From: Ectopseudomonas guguanensis
GTDB taxonomy: Bacteria; Pseudomonadota; Gammaproteobacteria; Pseudomonadales; Pseudomonadaceae
Length of the DNA stretch: 64,000 nt
NCBI RefSeq assembly: GCF_900104265.1
Contig: NZ_FNJJ01000001.1
Span: forward strand, 198,557-262,556
Reading direction: 5' to 3'
Below, in pieces: positions 1 to 10,265 of this stretch; the first letter of the stretch is position 1; each line of letters starts with the position of its first letter. The position numbers were made by a program, and so were the translations under genes. Under the pieces are notes generated by a model. That model saw only the letters and a list, made by a program, of their open reading frames with translations. It ran no database searches and was not told the DNA's origin.

Positions 1-1064
<1,064 letters not shown>

Positions 1065-2120
1065 TTATTCGGTTTCGGCCGCCGCGCGCGGCGCGGGGCT
1101 GGAGCGGTAGTCGGCGCGACGCTTGAGCTGGTATTCGCGCACGGCGCGATTGTGCTCATCCAGGGTGTTGGAGAACACATGACTGCCGTCGCCTCGCGCG
1201 ACAAAATACAGGGTGGTGCCATCGAGCGGGTTGAGCGCGGCGTGAATGGCCTCACGCCCGACCATGGCGATCGGCGTCGGCGGCATGCCGTCGATGGTGT
1301 AGGTGTTGTAGGGCGTCGGTGTACGCAGGTCTGCACGAGTGATACGACCGTTGTAGCGCTCGCCCATGCCGTAGATCACGGTGGGGTCGGTCTGCAGACG
1401 CATGCCCAGGCGCAGCCGGCGGACGAACACGCCGGCGATCTCGCCACGCTCCTCGGGCACGCCGGTTTCCTTCTCGATCATCGAGGCCATGATCAGTGCC
1501 TCGTACGGCTCGCGGTAGGGCAAACCCTCGGCACGCTTCTGCCACTCTTCGGCGAGCACGGCTTCAAGGCGAGCATTGGCCTGCTTGAGCAGGTCCTCGT
1601 CGCTCATGCCGCGCACGTAGCGATAGGTATCGGGAAAGAAGCGTCCTTCCGGATTCTGTCCGGCCAGGCCCAGACGCTCCATCAACTGGGCATCGGTGAG
1701 ATCGGCCAGACGCTGCTCCAGGCGCTCCTGACGCCCAAGGGCCGCACGCACCTGGCGGAAGTTCCAGCCCTCGACCAGGGTCAGGCTGTATTGCACCACT
1801 TCGCCGCGCTGCCACAGGCCGAGCATGTCCCGCGCGCTGTGCTCGGGCAGCAGGCGATATTCGCCGCTGTGCATGGCCGGAGCACGCAGGTTGAAACGCC
1901 AGTAAAGGCGCAGCCAGAAAGCGTTGTCGATCACGCCGTCGGCTTCCAGACGATTGAGCAGGCCGCTCGGCGTGGCGCCGGACGGCACTTCCAGAAGCAT
2001 TTCTTCAGTCAGATGCAGAGGCTGTTCCAGCGCCCTCTGCTGCTGCCAGGCGGCCCCGACCACCAGCAGCGCAGCCAGCAGCACGCCGCACTCGAGCAGC
2101 ACCAAGATCTTGCGTAGCAC
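1065..2120 (-). CDS. mltG: endolytic murein transglycosylase MltG (YceG family)
   Basis: Inner-membrane lytic transglycosylase thought to cut nascent glycan strands and so act as a terminase of peptidoglycan polymerisation. The 351-residue protein has an N-terminal hydrophobic anchor at about residues 5-25, a LysM-like region, and the conserved catalytic segment ASMIEKETG at residues 212-220. The start is GTG, 3 bp after the pabC stop, so it is co-transcribed. The pabC-mltG-tmk-holB order is common in gammaproteobacteria. Confidence 0.95.
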   Translation of the reverse strand: MLRKILVLLECGVLLAALLVVGAAWQQQRALEQPLHLTEEMLLEVPSGATPSGLLNRLEADGVIDNAFWLRLYWRFNLRAPAMHSGEYRLLPEHSARDMLGLWQRGEVVQYSLTLVEGWNFRQVRAALGRQERLEQRLADLTDAQLMERLGLAGQNPEGRFFPDTYRYVRGMSDEDLLKQANARLEAVLAEEWQKRAEGLPYREPYEALIMASMIEKETGVPEERGEIAGVFVRRLRLGMRLQTDPTVIYGMGERYNGRITRADLRTPTPYNTYTIDGMPPTPIAMVGREAIHAALNPLDGTTLYFVARGDGSHVFSNTLDEHNRAVREYQLKRRADYRSSPAPRAAAETE

Positions 2121-2123
2121 CAG

Positions 2124-2939
2124 TTATTTACTCAGTAGGTCGCGGACGATGGCCTGCAGTTTACGGGTGAGCGGCCCGACCGACCAGTGTCGCTCCTGCA
2201 GCGCCCGCACAGGCCAGATGCCATAAAGGCTGTTGCAAACAAAGACTTCATCGGCATTCAGCAGTTCGTCGAAGGAAATATCGCGTAACTCGATGGCCAG
2301 CCCGAGCAACTGCGCCTGCTGCAGGATCTCCGCACGCATCACACCGGCCACGCCGCAGCGCGACAGATCGGCCGTCACCAGAGCGCCGTCGATGATCAGG
2401 AACAGATTGCTGTACACCCCCTCGATGACCCGGCCACTGCTGTCACGCATCAGGCCTTCTGCGCACTCGGCGTCCTGCCATTCGGCGCGCGCCAGCACCT
2501 GTTCCAGGCGGTTGAGATGCTTGAGCCCGGCCAGCAAGGGTTGCTCGGCCAGACGGGTCGCGCAGGGGAACAAACGCACGCCCTGCTCGGCATGGGCTGG
2601 AGGATATTGCGGCAACGGCGCAGCCTGCAGAATCCGCAGCGGCTGACAAGGCTGCGGCGGCGCGTAGCCACGCTGCCCTTCACCTCGGGTGACGATCAGC
2701 TTGGCCACACCCTCGCCCAGTTGCCCGGCAAAGGCCTGCAATTCGCTTTCCATCAACAGCAGATCGAGCGGCATGGACAGGCGTCGGCACCCCTCTGCAA
2801 GGCGCGCCATATGCCGCGCCAGCAAGGGGATGCGCCCGCCACGCACGGCGATGGTCTCGAACAGGCCATCGCCATAAGCCAGGCCACGGTCGCGAACCGA
2901 CAACTGCTCGCCGGGCGCGCCGTTGACCCAGCTCAGCAT
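2124..2939 (-). CDS. pabC: aminodeoxychorismate lyase
   Basis: PLP enzyme of fold type IV that converts 4-amino-4-deoxychorismate to p-aminobenzoate and pyruvate for folate synthesis. The 271-residue protein has the N-terminal motif VRDRGLAYGDGLFET (residues 15-29) and the presumed Schiff-base lysine K140 in GLKHLNRLEQ. It starts inside the fabF stop codon (TGATG overlap) and is followed by mltG after 3 bp. The branched-chain aminotransferase family is related, but both context and length favour PabC. Confidence 0.94.
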   Translation of the reverse strand: MLSWVNGAPGEQLSVRDRGLAYGDGLFETIAVRGGRIPLLARHMARLAEGCRRLSMPLDLLLMESELQAFAGQLGEGVAKLIVTRGEGQRGYAPPQPCQPLRILQAAPLPQYPPAHAEQGVRLFPCATRLAEQPLLAGLKHLNRLEQVLARAEWQDAECAEGLMRDSSGRVIEGVYSNLFLIIDGALVTADLSRCGVAGVMRAEILQQAQLLGLAIELRDISFDELLNADEVFVCNSLYGIWPVRALQERHWSVGPLTRKLQAIVRDLLSK

Positions 2940-4183
2940 CAGCCGTGGTACCGACGGAACAGCAGCGAGCCGTTGGTGCCGCCGAAACCGAAGGAGTTCG
3001 ACAGGGCGATCTCGATCGGCATGGCCTTGGCCTGGTGCGCGACGAAGTCCAGGTCGCAGCCTTCGTCCGGCTCGTCCAGGTTGATGGTCGGCGGCGCGAC
3101 CTGGTCGCGGATAGCCAGCACGCTGAAGATCGCCTCCACCGCGCCCGCAGCGCCGAGCAGGTGACCGGTCATGGACTTGGTCGAACTCACCGCCAGCTTG
3201 TAGGCGTGATCGCCGAACACGTTCTTCACCGCCGCGGCTTCGGCAACGTCGCCCGCCGGGGTCGAAGTGCCGTGGGCGTTGATGTACTGCACCTGGTCAG
3301 CATTGATGCCGGCATCGCGCAGGGCTGCCGCCATGCAGCGCGCGGCACCGGCGCCATCCTCGGGCGGCGAGGTCATGTGGAAGGCGTCGCCGCTCATGCC
3401 GAAGCCGATCAGCTCGGCATAGATGGTGGCGCCACGCGCCTTGGCATGCTCCAGTTCTTCCAGCACCAGGGCGCCGGAACCGTCGGACAGCACGAAACCG
3501 TCACGGCCCTTGTCCCACGGACGGCTGGCCTTGGTCGGCTCGTCGTTGCGGGTCGACAGCGCACGCGCCGCACCGAAACCGCCCATGCCCAGGCCGCAGG
3601 CTGCCATCTCGGCGCCACCGGCGACCATCACGTCGGCTTCGCCATAGGCGATGTTGCGTGCTGCCATGCCGATGCAGTGGGTGCCGGTGGTGCACGCCGT
3701 GGCGATGGCGTAGTTCGGCCCCTGCAACCCCAGGTGGATCGACAGGAAACCGGAAATCATGTTGATGATCGAGCCCGGCACGAAGAACGGCGAAATACGC
3801 CGCGGCCCCTGCTCATGCAGCGATTTGCAGTTGTTCTCGATATTGGTCAGGCCGCCGATGCCGGAGCCCATGGCCACACCGATACGCTCGCGATTGGCGT
3901 CGGTGATGTCCAGGCCGGAATCACGCACGGCCTGGAAGCAGGCAGCGAGGCCGTACTGGATGAACAGGTCGAGCTTGCGCGCCTCCTTGGCGGAGAGGTA
4001 TTCCTCGACGTTGAAACCCTTGACCGACCCGCCAAAACGGGTGGAGTAGGCCGACAGGTCCATGTGTTCGATCAGACCGATGCCACTGCGCCCGGCCAAA
4101 ATGCCCTGCCAGCTGCTCGGCACATCGTTACCCAGCGGCGACAACATGCCCATACCGGTAACCACGACGCGTCTACGCGACAC
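2939..4183 (-). CDS. fabF: 3-oxoacyl-ACP synthase II (KAS II)
   Basis: Condenses acyl-ACP with malonyl-ACP in fatty-acid elongation and is normally responsible for palmitoleate to cis-vaccenate elongation. All three catalytic residues are visible: Cys164 in ATACTTGTH, His304 in INAHGTSTP and His341 in [10 protein letters not shown]. The length of 414 residues is standard. It lies downstream of acpP, separated by 110 bp that contain a strong hairpin, so its expression relative to acpP is probably set by partial termination. Confidence 0.97.
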   Translation of the reverse strand: MSRRRVVVTGMGMLSPLGNDVPSSWQGILAGRSGIGLIEHMDLSAYSTRFGGSVKGFNVEEYLSAKEARKLDLFIQYGLAACFQAVRDSGLDITDANRERIGVAMGSGIGGLTNIENNCKSLHEQGPRRISPFFVPGSIINMISGFLSIHLGLQGPNYAIATACTTGTHCIGMAARNIAYGEADVMVAGGAEMAACGLGMGGFGAARALSTRNDEPTKASRPWDKGRDGFVLSDGSGALVLEELEHAKARGATIYAELIGFGMSGDAFHMTSPPEDGAGAARCMAAALRDAGINADQVQYINAHGTSTPAGDVAEAAAVKNVFGDHAYKLAVSSTKSMTGHLLGAAGAVEAIFSVLAIRDQVAPPTINLDEPDEGCDLDFVAHQAKAMPIEIALSNSFGFGGTNGSLLFRRYHG

Positions 4184-4233
4184 AGCAATCTCCTCTTGTT
4201 CTACTCAGGCGCCACATGCGCCTTGCACGTAAA

Positions 4234-4271
4234 GAAAAGCCGCACGCCTGATGAGGGCAGTGCGGCTTTTC
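4234..4271 (-). terminator. hairpin between acpP and fabF
   Basis: A 12-bp inverted repeat (GAAAAGCCGCAC / GTGCGGCTTTTC) around a 14-nt loop, ending in a T-rich stretch when read on the minus strand. It lies just after the acpP stop. As acpP transcripts are normally in large excess over fabF, a leaky terminator here is a reasonable inference. Confidence 0.75.
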
Positions 4272-4293
4272 TCGTCAGAAAGCTGACTGTGAC

Positions 4294-4530
4294 TTATTGC
4301 GCGTGGGCAGTCACGTAGTCGATGGCTTCCTGAACGGTGGTGATCTTCTCAGCTTGCTCGTCCGGGATCTCGGTCTCGAATTCTTCCTCGAGAGCCATCA
4401 CCAGCTCAACGGTGTCAAGAGAGTCGGCACCCAGGTCTTCAACGAAGGAAGCGCTGTTGGTCACTTCCTCTTCCTTGACGCCAAGTTGCTCGGCAACGAT
4501 TTTCTTGACGCGTTCTTCGATGGTGCTCAT
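4294..4530 (-). CDS. acpP: acyl carrier protein
   Basis: Carries the growing acyl chain on a 4'-phosphopantetheine arm for fatty-acid, phospholipid and lipid A synthesis. The 78-residue acidic protein has the attachment serine S37 in the motif GADSLDTVE. It lies between fabG and fabF as in most gammaproteobacteria. A recognisable promoter stands upstream (4582-4609) and a hairpin terminator downstream, consistent with a highly expressed mono- or bicistronic transcript in addition to read-through from fabG. Confidence 0.98.
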   Translation of the reverse strand: MSTIEERVKKIVAEQLGVKEEEVTNSASFVEDLGADSLDTVELVMALEEEFETEIPDEQAEKITTVQEAIDYVTAHAQ

Positions 4531-4581
4531 ACCTTGTTTTCACTCCTATTGGACAAATCCAGGCAGCTGGTAGCGGCCAAG

Positions 4582-4609
4582 TGTATAGAAAGGGTTTTTA
4601 GCATTTCAA
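4582..4609 (-). promoter_or_regulatory. probable sigma70 promoter of acpP
   Basis: On the minus strand TTGAAA (4604-4609) and TATACA (4582-4587) are separated by 16 bp. The predicted start is about 45 nt upstream of the acpP ATG. This is a sequence match only. Confidence 0.65.
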
Positions 4610-4759
4610 GCTGAATGCCGGGGAGCCCCCAGGAACACTTCAACGATCTGTCTATAAACCTGTTGCAGCTTTATAACGGATTTTAGACAGCCACTATGAC
4701 AGTTTTCTGATGGCTCGCGTCACATTCGAGAGCCTCCGGGGTTTCCAGAGGCGCCCTTT

Positions 4760-5503
4760 TTAGCTCATGTACATACCGCCGTTGACCGGAATGGTAGCCC
4801 CGGTGACATAACCTGCGCCATCGGAAGCCAGGAAACCGACCACCTTGGCGATCTCTTCGGCCTGGCCCAGACGACCCAGCGGAATCTGGGTCAGCAGCGC
4901 ATCACGCTGGCCTTCCGGCAGTTCGCGGGTCATGTCGGTGTCGATGAAACCGGGCGCCACCGAGTTGACCGTGATACCGCGCGAACCCACTTCACGCGCC
5001 AGTGCGCGGCTGAAACCTTCCAGACCGGCCTTGGCTGCAGCGTAGTTGACCTGCCCGGCGTTGCCCATCGCCCCGACCACGGAACCGATGTTGATGATGC
5101 GCCCGAAACGCGCCTTGGTCATGCCACGCAGCACGGCCTTGGACAGACGGTAGAGGCTGTTCAGGTTGGTGTTGATGACGTCATGCCACTCGTCATCCTT
5201 CATGCGCAGCATCAGGTTGTCACGGGTGATGCCGGCATTGTTGACCAGGATCAACGGTTGACCAAGATGTTGCTGGATGTGTTCGAGGGTGGTGGCGACC
5301 GATTCATCGTTGCTCACGTCGAGCACCAGGCCGGCGCCTTCGACGCCGTTGGCCTTGAGCGTTTCGGCGATGCGCTCGGCGCCCGAGGGGCTGGTGGCAG
5401 TGCCGATGACGATGGCGCCCTGGCGACCCAGCTCCAGAGCGATTGCCTGACCGATACCACGGCTGGCGCCGGTGACCAGTGCGACTTTACCTTGCAGACT
5501 CAT
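4760..5503 (-). CDS. fabG: 3-oxoacyl-ACP reductase
   Basis: NADPH-dependent short-chain dehydrogenase that reduces 3-oxoacyl-ACP in the elongation cycle. The 247-residue protein shows the glycine-rich cofactor motif TGASRGIG (11-18), NNAG (88-91) and the catalytic triad Ser141, Tyr154 and Lys158. It follows fabD by 15 bp and precedes acpP by 229 bp, the canonical fabD-fabG-acpP arrangement. Confidence 0.97.
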   Translation of the reverse strand: MSLQGKVALVTGASRGIGQAIALELGRQGAIVIGTATSPSGAERIAETLKANGVEGAGLVLDVSNDESVATTLEHIQQHLGQPLILVNNAGITRDNLMLRMKDDEWHDVINTNLNSLYRLSKAVLRGMTKARFGRIINIGSVVGAMGNAGQVNYAAAKAGLEGFSRALAREVGSRGITVNSVAPGFIDTDMTRELPEGQRDALLTQIPLGRLGQAEEIAKVVGFLASDGAGYVTGATIPVNGGMYMS

Positions 5504-5518
5504 ATTCGTTCTCCTTGC

Positions 5519-6457
5519 TCAAGCCAGGGCTGCGCGAGCGGCAGCAAAAGCATCCGGGGTATCCAGGTTGTGAGTATTGATGCCTTTGACGCAGCGCTTG
5601 TTCAGGCCGCTCAGCACCTTGCCAGGGCCGCATTCGACCAGATCGGTCACGCCCTGCTCGGACAGACGCACCATGGACTCGACCCAGCGAACCGGGCTGT
5701 ACAGCTGCGCCAGCAGGTCAGCCTTCAGGGTGGCCAGGTCGGACACCACGGCGGCGCTGACGTTCTGCACCAGCGGGATCTGCGGCGCCTGCCAGTTCAA
5801 TGCCTCGACCGACTCGGCGAAACGCTCGGCAGCCGGTTTCATCAGCGCGCAGTGCGACGGCACGCTGACCGGCAGCGCCATGGCGCGCTTGGCACCACGC
5901 GCCTTGCACGCCTCGATGGCGCGCTCGACGGCAGCCGCGCTACCGGCGATCACCACCTGACCGGGGGCATTGAAGTTCACTGCACTGACCACATCGCCCT
6001 GCGCCGCTTCGGCGCAGGCGGCGAGCACATCGGCATCTTCCAGACCGAGGATGGCGGCCATGCCGCCCTGCCCGGCCGGAACGGCCTGCTGCATCAGCTG
6101 ACCGCGGCGCTCCACCAGTTTCACGGCATCGGCAAAGCCGATGCTGCCAGCGGCAACCAGCGCGGAATACTCACCCAGGCTGTGGCCGGCGACGAAAGCC
6201 GGCTTGGCGCCGCCCTCGGCCTGCCACAGACGCCACAGGGCGATGGAGGCAGTGAGAATGGCTGGCTGGGTCTTGTCGGTCTGGTTCAGTTGCTCTTCCG
6301 GGCCTTGCTGGGTCAGAGCCCAGAGGTCGTAGCCGAGCGCTTCGGAGGCTTCGCCGAAGGTATCGAGCACCAGCTTCTGCTGGGCACCGTGCTCGGCGAG
6401 CATGGCCAGGGCTTGCGAACCCTGACCGGGAAAGACGAATGCGAGGGATGCAGACAT
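5519..6457 (-). CDS. fabD: malonyl-CoA:ACP transacylase
   Basis: Transfers malonyl from CoA to ACP to make the extender unit for fatty-acid synthesis. The ATG at 6457 was chosen because it gives the family N-terminus MSASLAFVFPGQGSQ and has AGGGAC upstream; the open frame continues to 6577 but that extension is not family-like. The 312-residue protein has the nucleophile Ser93 in GHSLGE and His202 in VPSHCALM. A 326-bp gap with a MITE-like repeat separates it from plsX. Confidence 0.96.
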   Translation of the reverse strand: MSASLAFVFPGQGSQALAMLAEHGAQQKLVLDTFGEASEALGYDLWALTQQGPEEQLNQTDKTQPAILTASIALWRLWQAEGGAKPAFVAGHSLGEYSALVAAGSIGFADAVKLVERRGQLMQQAVPAGQGGMAAILGLEDADVLAACAEAAQGDVVSAVNFNAPGQVVIAGSAAAVERAIEACKARGAKRAMALPVSVPSHCALMKPAAERFAESVEALNWQAPQIPLVQNVSAAVVSDLATLKADLLAQLYSPVRWVESMVRLSEQGVTDLVECGPGKVLSGLNKRCVKGINTHNLDTPDAFAAARAALA

Positions 6458-6570
6458 GAATAAGTCCCTTGAGTCGAAAAACCAACGCCAGGGGAGCCTG
6501 GCGCAGCAAACTGACAGTTGGATGACAGGCCGCGTGCCGCGGTCACATTCGGGCACGGATCGCGCCCTGA

Positions 6571-6768
6571 AGGGCACCTCTAAAAACGTAGGCGAGGCAG
6601 CCAGCGCAAGGCAAAAACAGGCGAAAAAGCGCAGTTTACGCGTTGTAAATGAGCACTTGATTCGCTTCGCTCACCCCTGCGGGGCCGCGCTAAAGCGCGT
6701 TCAGCCTTCGGCTGTGAGCCTGTTTTTAACGCCGCGATGGCAACGCAGGTAGTTTTTAGAGGCGCCCT
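6571..6768. repeat. MITE-like element with terminal inverted repeats
   Basis: A 198-bp non-coding element filling most of the plsX-fabD gap. The ends are inverted copies: AGGGCACCTCTAAAAAC on the left and, read from the other strand, AGGGCGCCTCTAAAAAC on the right (16 of 17 identical). A GA dinucleotide flanks both sides and may be a short target duplication. The inside has further small palindromes. It looks like repeats I have seen scattered in Pseudomonas genomes; no family name is claimed. Confidence 0.7.
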
Positions 6769-6783
6769 GAAAGCGCGACGAGT

Positions 6784-7794
6784 CTACAACAACAAGTCCT
6801 CGAGTCGACCATGCAGTCGCTGCGGCAGATTTTCCTGTACCTCGCGCAGCGCGCAGCGGATGGCGCTCTGGAAGCTCTCCTGACCGGCGGCACCGTGACT
6901 CTTGACCACGATGCCCTGCAGCCCGAGAAAGCTCGCGCCATTGTGCCGAGCGGGAGCCAGATCGGCCTTGAGGCGGCGCAGCAGGGGCATCGCCAAAGCA
7001 CCGACCGCCTGAGCGAACAGCCCCTCATTGAACAGCGTCTCGACCCGCCCGGTGATCATCTTCGCCAGGCCTTCGCTGGACTTGAGCAGGATGTTGCCGA
7101 CAAAACCGTCGCACACCACGACATCGGCTTCGCCACGGTACACCCCGTCGCCTTCTATATAGCCGATGAAATTCAGCCCGCGTGCCTGCTGCAGCAGGCT
7201 GGCGGCGAGCTTGACCTGCTGGTTGCCCTTGATGTCTTCGGTGCCTACATTGAGCAAGGCGACTCGCGGCCGAGACACACCCAGCGTCTCGGCCGCCACG
7301 GCGCCCATGATCGCGAACTGATAGAGGTGCTCGGCACTGCAATCGACATTGGCGCCCAGATCCAGCAGGTAGCAATGCCCACGCTCGGTCGGAATCGGGC
7401 TGACCATGGCCGGCCGGTCGATACCCGGCAGCGTCTTGAGCACATAACGCGACAGCGCCATCAGCGCACCGGTATTACCGGCACTGACGCAGGCATGGGC
7501 CTGGCGCTGACGTACCAGCTCCAGCGCCACGCGCATCGAGGCATCGGGCTTGCCGCGCAAGGCCTGAGCCGGACGTTCGTCCATGGCGATCACTTCGCTG
7601 GCGTGATGAACCTGCAGGCGCGAGCGATCGACGCCGGACTGGCGAGCGAGCTGTTCTTCGATAAGGGGAGCTTGACCGACGAGGGCCAGGTGCAGCGAGG
7701 GGAATTCGGCCAGCGCAGAAATGCAGGCCGGAACAATGCAGTGGGGACCGAAGTCCCCACCCATTGCATCAATCGCGATGATCGAGGCAGACAA
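6784..7794 (-). CDS. plsX: phosphate acyltransferase PlsX
   Basis: Converts acyl-ACP and phosphate to acyl-phosphate, the donor for PlsY in phosphatidic acid synthesis. The 336-residue protein opens with the family signature [12 protein letters not shown] (residues 6-17), contains VSAGNTGAL and [10 protein letters not shown], and has standard length. It follows rpmF by 3 bp and is the last gene of the yceD-rpmF-plsX group before the repeat-containing gap upstream of fabD. Confidence 0.96.
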   Translation of the reverse strand: MSASIIAIDAMGGDFGPHCIVPACISALAEFPSLHLALVGQAPLIEEQLARQSGVDRSRLQVHHASEVIAMDERPAQALRGKPDASMRVALELVRQRQAHACVSAGNTGALMALSRYVLKTLPGIDRPAMVSPIPTERGHCYLLDLGANVDCSAEHLYQFAIMGAVAAETLGVSRPRVALLNVGTEDIKGNQQVKLAASLLQQARGLNFIGYIEGDGVYRGEADVVVCDGFVGNILLKSSEGLAKMITGRVETLFNEGLFAQAVGALAMPLLRRLKADLAPARHNGASFLGLQGIVVKSHGAAGQESFQSAIRCALREVQENLPQRLHGRLEDLLL

Positions 7795-7797
7795 GGA

Positions 7798-7980
7798 TTA
7801 CTCGTCAGCGCCCTTGTCGATCACTTTGCGACCGCGGTACACGCCTTCCGGAGAAACGTGGTGGCGCAGGTGAACTTCACCGGTGCTCTTCTCTACGGAC
7901 AGGGTGCTGGCCTCGAGAGCGTCGTGCGAACGACGCATGTCGCGGGCGGAACGGGATTTTTTGTTCTGCTGAACAGCCAT
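7798..7980 (-). CDS. rpmF: 50S ribosomal protein L32
   Basis: Small basic protein of the large ribosomal subunit, 60 residues, with the typical start [20 protein letters not shown]. It has no cysteines, so it is the zinc-independent form. It lies between yceD (13 bp upstream) and plsX (3 bp downstream), the arrangement found in most proteobacteria. Confidence 0.98.
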   Translation of the reverse strand: MAVQQNKKSRSARDMRRSHDALEASTLSVEKSTGEVHLRHHVSPEGVYRGRKVIDKGADE

Positions 7981-7993
7981 AACTCATTAACTC

Positions 7994-8521
7994 CTAAACG
8001 TTTGGGTCACGCTTTAACTGCGCCAATACACTGAACGGGTTGGACCGCGATACCTCGTCCTTGCCCGGCTCGGGCTCATCGAGACCGTCCGGCTGCTGGC
8101 AATCACCTGGGGCATGAGCGGGAACGATCGGCAGGGCGAGAAGCAATTCATCCTCGACCAGACCGAGCAGCTCCAGCGGCTCTTCACCCACTTCCAGCAC
8201 GTCGTAGCCCTTCGGCAAGGACTGAGTGTTCGCTCCAACCCGAACCACCGCGTATTCACATTCGCTGCGGATGGGTAGCGCGACCAGCTCCAGACAACGC
8301 TGGCAGACCATTTTGACCTCAACCTCGAGCTCACTGCGGATCACCACAGTTTTCTGCTCGTCACGCCCGAAATGAAATTTCGCCTGCACCGTGCCAGCCG
8401 TATCGGCAAGCGGGTCGCAGAGACGCGGCAGGCTGGCCAGTTCGAGCTGCCCTTCGAGGGTAGCTTCGCGGTCGGCGAGCTTGCGCGGATCAACGTGAGG
8501 TGGAATCGGCCCATTCAACAT
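7994..8521 (-). CDS. yceD: YceD family (DUF177) 23S rRNA accumulation protein
   Basis: Conserved protein encoded upstream of rpmF; in E. coli it is linked to 23S rRNA accumulation, but the molecular function is not settled. The 175-residue product has the family core VKMVCQRCLELV with a CxxC pair, then a third cysteine in RSECEYAVV, and an acidic C-terminal part. The promoter TTGACA-17-TAGAAT lies so close (8531-8559) that the ATG is only 9 nt beyond the -10 box, which predicts an almost leaderless transcript. Confidence 0.92.
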   Translation of the reverse strand: MLNGPIPPHVDPRKLADREATLEGQLELASLPRLCDPLADTAGTVQAKFHFGRDEQKTVVIRSELEVEVKMVCQRCLELVALPIRSECEYAVVRVGANTQSLPKGYDVLEVGEEPLELLGLVEDELLLALPIVPAHAPGDCQQPDGLDEPEPGKDEVSRSNPFSVLAQLKRDPNV

Positions 8522-8530
8522 AGGCGCAGC

Positions 8531-8559
8531 ATTCTAGGGATGCACCCTGCCCGTGTCAA
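8531..8559 (-). promoter_or_regulatory. strong sigma70-like promoter of yceD-rpmF-plsX
   Basis: A perfect -35 hexamer TTGACA (8554-8559), 17-bp spacer and TAGAAT (8531-8536) on the minus strand. Initiation 6-8 nt downstream would leave a leader of about 0-3 nt before the yceD start codon at 8521. Confidence 0.75.
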
Positions 8560-8631
8560 AGGAAATTCGGCCTGTCTTCAAGCAGTGGCGATCAGTAGAA
8601 TTCTTCGCCCACCTATATAAAGGAAGAGAAC

Positions 8632-9213
8632 ATGCCCGCGCTGCTGCTCGCCTCCAGCTCACCCTATCGCCGCGAGCTGCTCGACCGCCTGCAACTACCC
8701 TTTACCTGGCAGTCACCCAGCATCGATGAAAGCCGCCGCGAAGGCGAAGCCGCCATCGACCTGGTCAAACGCCTGGCCGAAGAAAAAGCCCGCGCCCTCG
8801 CCGCAAGCCATCCCGACCACCTGATCATCGGCTCGGATCAGGTCGCCGTACTCGGCGACGGACAAATACTCGGCAAACCCCACGACCTGCCAAGAGCCCA
8901 GCAACAACTGCGCGCCGCCAGCGGCAGCAGTGTCACCTTCCTGACCGGCCTGGCACTCCTCAACTCGACCACCGGCAAATGCCAGGTCGACTGCGTGCCC
9001 TTCACCGTGCACTTCCGCCCACTGAGCGACGAGCAAATCCTGCGCTATCTGCAACGCGAGCAGCCGTTCGACTGCGCCGGCAGCTTCAAGTCCGAAGGAC
9101 TGGGTATCAGCCTGTTCCGCAGCACCGAAGGCGAAGACGCCACCAGCCTGGTCGGCCTGCCGCTGATTCGCCTGGTGGACATGCTGCTGAACGAGGGAGT
9201 CGAGATACCCTAG
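8632..9213 (+). CDS. maf: Maf-family nucleotide pyrophosphatase (YceF type)
   Basis: House-cleaning enzyme that hydrolyses modified nucleotides; the YceF branch acts on 7-methyl-GTP. The 193-residue protein begins with the Maf signature LLASSSPYRRELLDRL and has the catalytic aspartate in IIGSDQV (about residue 69). It is preceded by AAGGAAGAG about 6 nt before the ATG. The YceF assignment rests on the YRRELL and SFKSEGLG motifs and on its position next to yceD; the YhdE branch is the alternative. Confidence 0.9.
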   Translation: MPALLLASSSPYRRELLDRLQLPFTWQSPSIDESRREGEAAIDLVKRLAEEKARALAASHPDHLIIGSDQVAVLGDGQILGKPHDLPRAQQQLRAASGSSVTFLTGLALLNSTTGKCQVDCVPFTVHFRPLSDEQILRYLQREQPFDCAGSFKSEGLGISLFRSTEGEDATSLVGLPLIRLVDMLLNEGVEIP

Positions 9214-9222
9214 GACGGGCGA

Positions 9223-9248
9223 AACCCGCCGACCGAGATCGGCGGGTT
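9223..9248. terminator. hairpin between convergent maf and sppA
   Basis: A 10-bp stem, AACCCGCCGA / TCGGCGGGTT, with a 6-nt loop. It is embedded in a longer imperfect palindrome (9215-9258) with GGGCG..CGCCC ends. It has no clear T-tract, so it may be a REP-like palindrome that also blocks transcription between the facing genes. Confidence 0.5.
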
Positions 9249-9284
9249 GCACCCGCCCTACCAAACTGCTGCCTGCAGCCGCCC

Positions 9285-10265
9285 TTATTGCAGCGTCGGC
9301 CCCTGGAAGCCCATCCACAACGCGATGCGATCAGCCACGCTGGTACCCAGGCGCTTGGCGAAGCGATCGAACGGCGTGTCACGCTGGGTGAAATCGACCA
9401 TTTCCTTCTCGCCGATCACTTCACGCGCCACGTAGCTGGCACTGCCCAGCGCATCGACCAATCCAAGTTGCAGCGCCTGCTCGCCGGACCAGACCAGCCC
9501 CGAGAACAACTCGGGATGCTCGTCTGCCTTGAGACGATCACCACGCCCCTTCTTCACACTGTCGATGAACTGGCGATGAGTGGTATCCAGCACGGTTTTC
9601 CAGAAGCGGGTTTCCTCTTCCTTCTGCGGCTGGAACGGATCGAGGAATGCCTTGTGCTCACCCGAGGTGTACACGCGACGCTCGACGCCAAGCTTCTCCA
9701 TGGTTTCGACGAAGCCGAAGCTGGCCGCCGTGACACCGATGGAGCCGACCAGACTGGCCTTGTCGGCATAGATCTCGTCAGCCGCACTGGCGATGTAATA
9801 GGCCCCGGACGCGCCCAGGTCACTGATCACCGCGTAGACCTTGATCTGCGGGTACTCGCCGCGCAAACGACGAATCTCGTCGTAGATATAGCCGGACTGC
9901 ACAGGGCTGCCGCCCGGGCTGTTGATGCGCAGGATCACGCCTCTGGTGTTGGCATCTTCGAACGCCGCACGCAGGCTACCCACCACCTTGTCGGCGCTGG
10001 CTTCCTCGCGATCGGCGATCATGCCGCGAATCTCGATCAGGGCCGTATGAGCGGTGCCGGTCGAGGCCGATTTCAGGTCGAGCGCCGGCAACACCAGCGC
10101 CAATACCCCGAACAGATAGAAGAAGGTCAGCAGCTTGAAAAAAATGCCCCAGCGGCGCGAACGGCGCTGCTCCTGAACACTGGACAGCAGCGCCTTCTCC
10201 AGCAATCTCCAGCTCTTGGCATCCTCACCCTCGGACTTCGCCGATGACTTCCACTCATCCGACAT
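9285..10265 (-). CDS. sppA: signal peptide peptidase SppA (S49 family, short form)
   Basis: Membrane-bound serine protease that degrades cleaved signal peptides and other membrane peptides. The ATG at 10265 was preferred because AGAGG lies 9 nt upstream; a GTG at 10271 would add two residues. It is about 326 residues, with one membrane segment near residues 41-61 and the nucleophile serine in GASGAYYIAS (about residue 153), followed by SLVGSIGV. This is the single-domain form of about 36 kDa. It overlaps the upstream phosphatase gene by about 10 bp, so they are co-transcribed. Confidence 0.93.
   Translation of the reverse strand: MSDEWKSSAKSEGEDAKSWRLLEKALLSSVQEQRRSRRWGIFFKLLTFFYLFGVLALVLPALDLKSASTGTAHTALIEIRGMIADREEASADKVVGSLRAAFEDANTRGVILRINSPGGSPVQSGYIYDEIRRLRGEYPQIKVYAVISDLGASGAYYIASAADEIYADKASLVGSIGVTAASFGFVETMEKLGVERRVYTSGEHKAFLDPFQPQKEEETRFWKTVLDTTHRQFIDSVKKGRGDRLKADEHPELFSGLVWSGEQALQLGLVDALGSASYVAREVIGEKEMVDFTQRDTPFDRFAKRLGTSVADRIALWMGFQGPTLQ

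Noticed and set aside
4732..4761. Hairpin GCCTC..GAGGC followed by CGCCCTTTTT after fabG, and its likeness to the MITE end at 6751-6768
   Set aside because: The T-run is on the wrong side for minus-strand transcription, and there is no matching second end nearby, so neither a fabG terminator nor a second MITE copy is supported.
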